DNA of 13,714 bases from Rhodobacteraceae bacterium UBA6141 (GTDB lineage: Bacteria; Pseudomonadota; Alphaproteobacteria; Rhodobacterales; Rhodobacteraceae). Made by a program: the position numbers and the translations under genes. The notes under the pieces are model-generated. The model ran no database searches. It was given only the letters and a program-made list of their open reading frames with translations, and was not told where the DNA came from. Location of the stretch: contig DIVD01000014.1 in assembly GCA_002423245.1 (NCBI GenBank), positions 1 through 13,714 of the forward strand, given 5' to 3'. Shown piece by piece: positions 11,092 to 13,714 of the stretch (the first letter of the stretch is position 1; every line of letters starts with the position of its first letter).

Positions 11092-11976
11092 TCATAGCTG
11101 AAACTCCGCCTTCTCAAGCGCAGCCTCAGTTTCTTTGCGGTTTATCGTTACGATATGCTGCGTATGGGCGCTCTGTTTCGCGGCGTCACCAAGCAAACCC
11201 AGACGCTTCAAAACATAGAAGAGCATCGCGTAACGGACCGAGAGCACACCATTTCCCTGATCCAGCCCATAATCCTTGGCGACGACCTTCTTCTGGCTCG
11301 CCGTAAGCCCCGGATGCGGGCCGATGATGACATCGAAATAGTTATTCCAGAGCCAGTCCCCCTCGCCGGCTTCCCCAGGCTCGCCCTTCCCACCGACTTC
11401 GAGGATGCGCGGCAGCAGGAAGTCCTTGAACTTGTGCTCAAGGTGGCAATAGGCCCGCGCGTGCCAGCGGAACCCGTCATAGCCGAAGGCGTGCGGCGTG
11501 ATCCGCCGCCAAATGGGGTCCGGCCGCACCTTGTTCATCGACTGGTAGAAGACGTCGATCGAGACCCCCTCGCGGCTGGCGTCGAGAATCCTGCGCAGCA
11601 CCGCGATGTCGATGTCCCGCCTGGGGGTCAGCGCGACATCGGCGCTGGGAAGCGCCGAGATCCACGAATCGCTCGCGGGCACGGCGCCTTCGGCGACCGA
11701 ACGAAGCTGCGAGAGATAGATGTAAGGGTCCGGCTCGAGGAAGCGCAGAACGAACTTTTCGGCGGCGACATAGCGCTTGGCGCGGGTGTCATACTCCATG
11801 TTTCCCGGCGCGCGCTCCTGATAGAGCGTCAAATCCTTAGACGCCTGCGGCACCGACACGCCGAACGCCTCAACGAGGTCGGCCCGGTTGATCGAGCCCT
11901 CCCAGAACAGCCGGAACTCGATGAACTCGAGCCGGCGCCCCACCCCCCATTTCAACGCCGTTGCGGCCTCTGCCAT
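11092..11976 (-). CDS. BrxR/CapW-like wHTH-WYL transcriptional regulator
   Basis: A 294-residue regulator. The N-terminal winged helix (about 14-70) contains EFIEFRLFWEGSINRADLVE (17-36) and the recognition-helix segment SVPQASKDLTLYQE (41-54). A WYL domain (about 125-200) carries LTPRRDIDIAVLRRIL, then FYQSMN and DGFRWHARAYCH. The C-terminal part (about 205-294) corresponds to the WCX region. This arrangement and wording match the BrxR/CapW family, dimeric repressors that control BREX, CBASS and other phage-defence operons and bind inverted repeats upstream of themselves. It is the first gene of the five-gene - strand operon, so autoregulation of the whole operon is likely. A matching inverted repeat lies at 12007-12039, 31 nt upstream of its start codon. 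What ligand the WYL domain senses cannot be read from sequence. The gene appears complete. Confidence 0.92.
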   Translation of the reverse strand: MAEAATALKWGVGRRLEFIEFRLFWEGSINRADLVEAFGVSVPQASKDLTLYQERAPGNMEYDTRAKRYVAAEKFVLRFLEPDPYIYLSQLRSVAEGAVPASDSWISALPSADVALTPRRDIDIAVLRRILDASREGVSIDVFYQSMNKVRPDPIWRRITPHAFGYDGFRWHARAYCHLEHKFKDFLLPRILEVGGKGEPGEAGEGDWLWNNYFDVIIGPHPGLTASQKKVVAKDYGLDQGNGVLSVRYAMLFYVLKRLGLLGDAAKQSAHTQHIVTINRKETEAALEKAEFQL

Positions 11977-12006
11977 TGCTTCCGTCCCGCGTCAGTGAGC
12001 ATAAAA

Positions 12007-12012
12007 ACTATA
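12007..12012 (-). promoter_or_regulatory. Candidate -10 element of the defence operon
   Basis: On the - strand this reads TATAGT, one or two changes from the TATAAT consensus, in an AT-rich patch 30 nt upstream of the regulator start codon. No good -35 hexamer is found at 16-18 bp; TTACAC at 12033-12038 is 20 bp away and a weak match. It is the best promoter candidate in the gap but not a strong one. Confidence 0.4.
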
Positions 12013-12039
12013 TGGACAATCCATCGTAGTCCGTGTAAT
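12007..12039. repeat. Imperfect inverted repeat, candidate operator for the BrxR-like regulator
   Basis: The left arm ACTATATGGAC (12007-12017) and the right arm GTCCGTGTAAT (12029-12039) pair at 8 of 11 positions, and all three mismatches are A/G differences. The spacer is 11 nt, so the half-sites are 22 bp apart centre to centre, about two helical turns, as a dimeric repressor would need. The left arm covers the candidate -10, so binding would block transcription. A shorter perfect palindrome, ATGGA-3 nt-TCCAT (12012-12024), is nested within it. Statistical support was not computed. Confidence 0.45.
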
Positions 12040-12087
12040 TATTATTCCCATCAGAGGCGCTCGTCAATGGTGATCGGCGCACGGATT

Positions 12088-12093
12088 GGGAGG
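12088..12093 (+). promoter_or_regulatory. Ribosome binding site GGGAGG of the 47-residue gene
   Basis: GGGAGG lies 6 nt before the ATG at 12100-12102. It decides the start of the small gene in favour of 12100 over the in-frame ATG at 12067, which has no comparable site. Confidence 0.7.
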
Positions 12094-12099
12094 CAAGTC

Positions 12100-12243
12100 A
12101 TGCCGAAACGCGGTTCCAAGGGCGAAGTCACCAGTAAGCGGGCGGCCAGTGCCGCCGCCAAGGTGTTGCGCAACCCCAACAGCAGCAAGGCCGCGAAGAC
12201 GGCGGCTGCTTCGGCGCTGACTCAGCGTCCGAACAAGAAGTAG
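12100..12243 (+). CDS. Small basic protein of unknown function (47 residues)
   Basis: The product begins MPKRGSKGEVTSKRAAS and ends with ASALTQRPNKK. It is rich in Lys, Ala and Ser and has no membrane segment or cysteine. I recall similar short proteins with an EVTSK...KVLRNP...KSAAASALTQ pattern as unnamed hypotheticals in many proteobacteria, but I know no assigned function. The start has a strong GGGAGG ribosome site 6 nt upstream. Starting instead at 12067 would add an 11-residue leader lacking such a site. The stop TAG is at 12241-12243. The AddB-like gene begins 20 nt further on with its own AAGGAGG, so the two are probably one transcript, running divergently from the regulator gene. 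The composition suggests a nucleic-acid-binding or largely disordered protein, which is inference only. Confidence 0.75.
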   Translation: MPKRGSKGEVTSKRAASAAAKVLRNPNSSKAAKTAAASALTQRPNKK

Positions 12244-12263
12244 CACCCGAAAGGAGGGCAACC

Positions 12264-13714
12264 ATGGCCGTCGCGAGTCGATCCACCCTAGTCGTTCACG
12301 GCCGCCTCGCCATGCGGGAGAGCCGCCTGGCGGCGGGCCGTCACGGTCGCCACGGCCTCCAGATCATGTCCTTCGAGCAGGCCGCCGTCCGGCTGGCGGG
12401 CGGCTTCGCCCGCCCTATCGACGACGAGAGCCTGCGCGCGGCCATCCAGGCGGCCTTGCCTGCCACGCCGATGGGGGAGCTGGAGAGCATCAAGGCTCTT
12501 CCCGGCATGATCGACGCGGCGGCCGACACGCTCCACAAAGCCTGGCGCGCGGGCATCGATCTTGCTGCATGCGCGGCCGATCATCCGCGTCTCGCCGCCA
12601 TCGCGCGCCTGGAAGCGGCCGTCGTCGACCAGCTTCCGCCCGGCATGATGCGGCCTCTCGACATCGTCACCGCCGCAACCGCCCGTATCGGTCATGCCCC
12701 GGCGGTCCTCGGCCCGTTGGAGATCGTCGGCCTTACCGAACTCTCGCCCTGTTGGCGGCCACTGCTCCAGGCGCTCACCGCCCATATCCCCGTGCGATGG
12801 GCGGCCGGCCCGAGGAGCGTTCCCGCATGGCTGGACGGCACCGGCGTCACGGTCGCGCGCGCACCGGCGCATGCGCCGGGAATCAGTGCCGCCAGCGCGG
12901 CGACGGCCTATCACGAGGCCATTGAGGCGATGCGCTGGGCGCGCAGCCTGCTCGCCTCGGGCGTCCCGGCTTCGGAGATCGCCATCGCGACCGCCTCGCC
13001 CGCCGACTATGACGATCATTTCCTGGCCCTGCGCGCCGACGCCAACATCGACCTTCACTTCGTCCATGGCATCCGCACCGTCGCCACCCGCGAGGGCCAG
13101 GCGGCTGCGGCGCTGGCCGACATCGTGGTTCGCGGCCTGTCGCAGTCGCGGCTGCGCCGCCTCGCGGCGCTCTGCCGGGACAGCGGGCCTTTCGAGACCC
13201 TGCCCGAAGGCTGGCTGCGGGTGCTGCCGACCGATGCGCCGCTCTCGACGCCGAGCGCCTGGAACCGCCTGCTGGCCCGGCTGACGCCGGAAGACTGGCC
13301 CGACGGCGCCGACCATGTTCCGGCGCTGCGCACGGCGGTCGAGACCCTTGTGAAAGGATCGGAGGCCGCCAGCGAGATCGGAGAAGCCTTCCTCAAGGGC
13401 CGCGCGCTCGCGATCTGGCGCAAGGCTCTGCTCGCCGGCCCCGCCGCCTCGATCGACGCCACGCTGGAAACCCTGAAGCAGGATGATGGGCTGGAAGCGT
13501 GCGTCTCCGTCGCCTGGATGCCGGCCAGCGCGCTCGCGGCGTCGCCCCGCCGCTTCGTGCGGCTCCTCGGGCTCAATTCCTCGCGCTGGCCGCGCGGGAT
13601 CGCCGAAGACCGGCTGATCCCGGACCATATCATCCCGACTCCGGTGCTCGACCCGCTGCCGGTCAACCTCGCCGACCGCCGCGACTTCGAGACGATCCTC
13701 GCCACGACGGCCGA
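12264..13714 (+). CDS. AddB-like protein (inactive UvrD-type helicase, presumed PD-(D/E)XK nuclease), 5' part
   Basis: The frame is open from the ATG at 12264 to the window edge (483 full codons), so the gene is partial at its 3' end. AAGGAGG at 12251-12257, 6 nt upstream, fixes the start. The N-terminus STLVVHGRLAMRESRL (7-22) sits where AddB-type proteins have their P-loop, but no GxGKT is present, so this ATP site looks dead. LQIMSFEQAAVRLAGGFA (32-49) resembles the segment after motif I in UvrD-like proteins. FVRLLGLNSSRWPRGI (about 431-446) resembles the conserved GLN-x-x-x-WP block of AddB/UvrD relatives. Relatives end in a PD-(D/E)XK nuclease domain, which would lie beyond this window. 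Such proteins process DNA ends, usually with an AddA-like helicase encoded next to them. A helicase gene directly downstream is therefore predicted but not visible. Confidence 0.8.
   Translation, partial: MAVASRSTLVVHGRLAMRESRLAAGRHGRHGLQIMSFEQAAVRLAGGFARPIDDESLRAAIQAALPATPMGELESIKALPGMIDAAADTLHKAWRAGIDLAACAADHPRLAAIARLEAAVVDQLPPGMMRPLDIVTAATARIGHAPAVLGPLEIVGLTELSPCWRPLLQALTAHIPVRWAAGPRSVPAWLDGTGVTVARAPAHAPGISAASAATAYHEAIEAMRWARSLLASGVPASEIAIATASPADYDDHFLALRADANIDLHFVHGIRTVATREGQAAAALADIVVRGLSQSRLRRLAALCRDSGPFETLPEGWLRVLPTDAPLSTPSAWNRLLARLTPEDWPDGADHVPALRTAVETLVKGSEAASEIGEAFLKGRALAIWRKALLAGPAASIDATLETLKQDDGLEACVSVAWMPASALAASPRRFVRLLGLNSSRWPRGIAEDRLIPDHIIPTPVLDPLPVNLADRRDFETILATTA

Noticed and set aside
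11070..11117. Earlier ATG (11117) for the helicase
   Set aside because: It would overlap the regulator gene by 26 bp and add a 16-residue basic leader unlike the family. The ATG at 11069 after a 22-nt gap is simpler, though without a strong ribosome site.
12013..12045. + strand promoter from TGGACA (12013-12018) and TATTAT (12040-12045)
   Set aside because: Each hexamer is a fair match, but the 21-bp spacing is too long for a standard sigma-70-type promoter. A + strand promoter probably lies in this gap but cannot be placed.
12067..12099. Alternative start at 12067 for the small basic protein
   Set aside because: It has no ribosome site near it, whereas ATG 12100 has GGGAGG 6 nt upstream.
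12288..13628. 446-codon open frame on the - strand
   Set aside because: It is antisense to the AddB-like gene in high-GC DNA, rich in Arg/Gly/Ala, with no recognisable domain. The + strand frame has a ribosome site and family-like motifs.

Overview
The window is about 60-65% GC. Its conjugation genes resemble the alphaproteobacterial Trb (P-type/Ti-like) type IV secretion clusters, so the likely host is an alphaproteobacterium (Sphingomonadales or Rhizobiales by recollection of similar proteins; not provable here). The gene mix (conjugation remnant, restriction/defence-like operon, recombination-type nuclease gene) is that of a plasmid or integrated conjugative element.

Layout. Positions 1-995 (+ strand) hold the last codons of trbC, a complete trbD and the first ~229 codons of trbE. 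trbE stops matching its family at about 985-996, where it runs tail-to-tail into the truncated 3' part of a gene on the - strand. Positions 994-11976 (- strand, read right to left) form one tight operon of five genes: a BrxR/CapW-like wHTH-WYL regulator, an SNF2-type helicase with a C-terminal DUF3883 domain, a 163-residue protein of unknown function, a 1409-residue GHKL/sacsin-like ATPase, and a DUF1156 (COG1743) adenine-specific DNA methyltransferase that has lost its C-terminal third. Junctions are 22 nt apart, 8 nt apart, a 4-bp ATGA overlap and a 17-bp overlap, so the genes are probably co-transcribed and partly translationally coupled. Positions 11977-12099 are an AT-rich divergent intergenic region with an imperfect 11-bp inverted repeat (11-nt spacer) over the likely -10 of the regulator gene. 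Positions 12100-13714 (+ strand) carry a 47-residue basic protein and the 5' part of an AddB-like (inactive UvrD-type helicase / presumed PD-(D/E)XK) protein that runs off the window.

How the genes could work together. Helicase-nuclease, GHKL ATPase, adenine methyltransferase and a defence-type WYL repressor look like a modification-linked anti-phage system. It is not a standard R-M, BREX or complete DISARM operon from what is visible: no pglX, pglZ, brxL, drmA or drmB is present. The methyltransferase keeps its SAM-binding and DPPY motifs but lacks its end, so the system here may be decayed or may tolerate loss of full methylation. The trb fragment lacks every ATPase motif of TrbE, so transfer functions are broken at this locus.

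There is no stretch over 300 bases without a gene. No tRNA, rRNA, CRISPR array or recognisable insertion sequence was seen.
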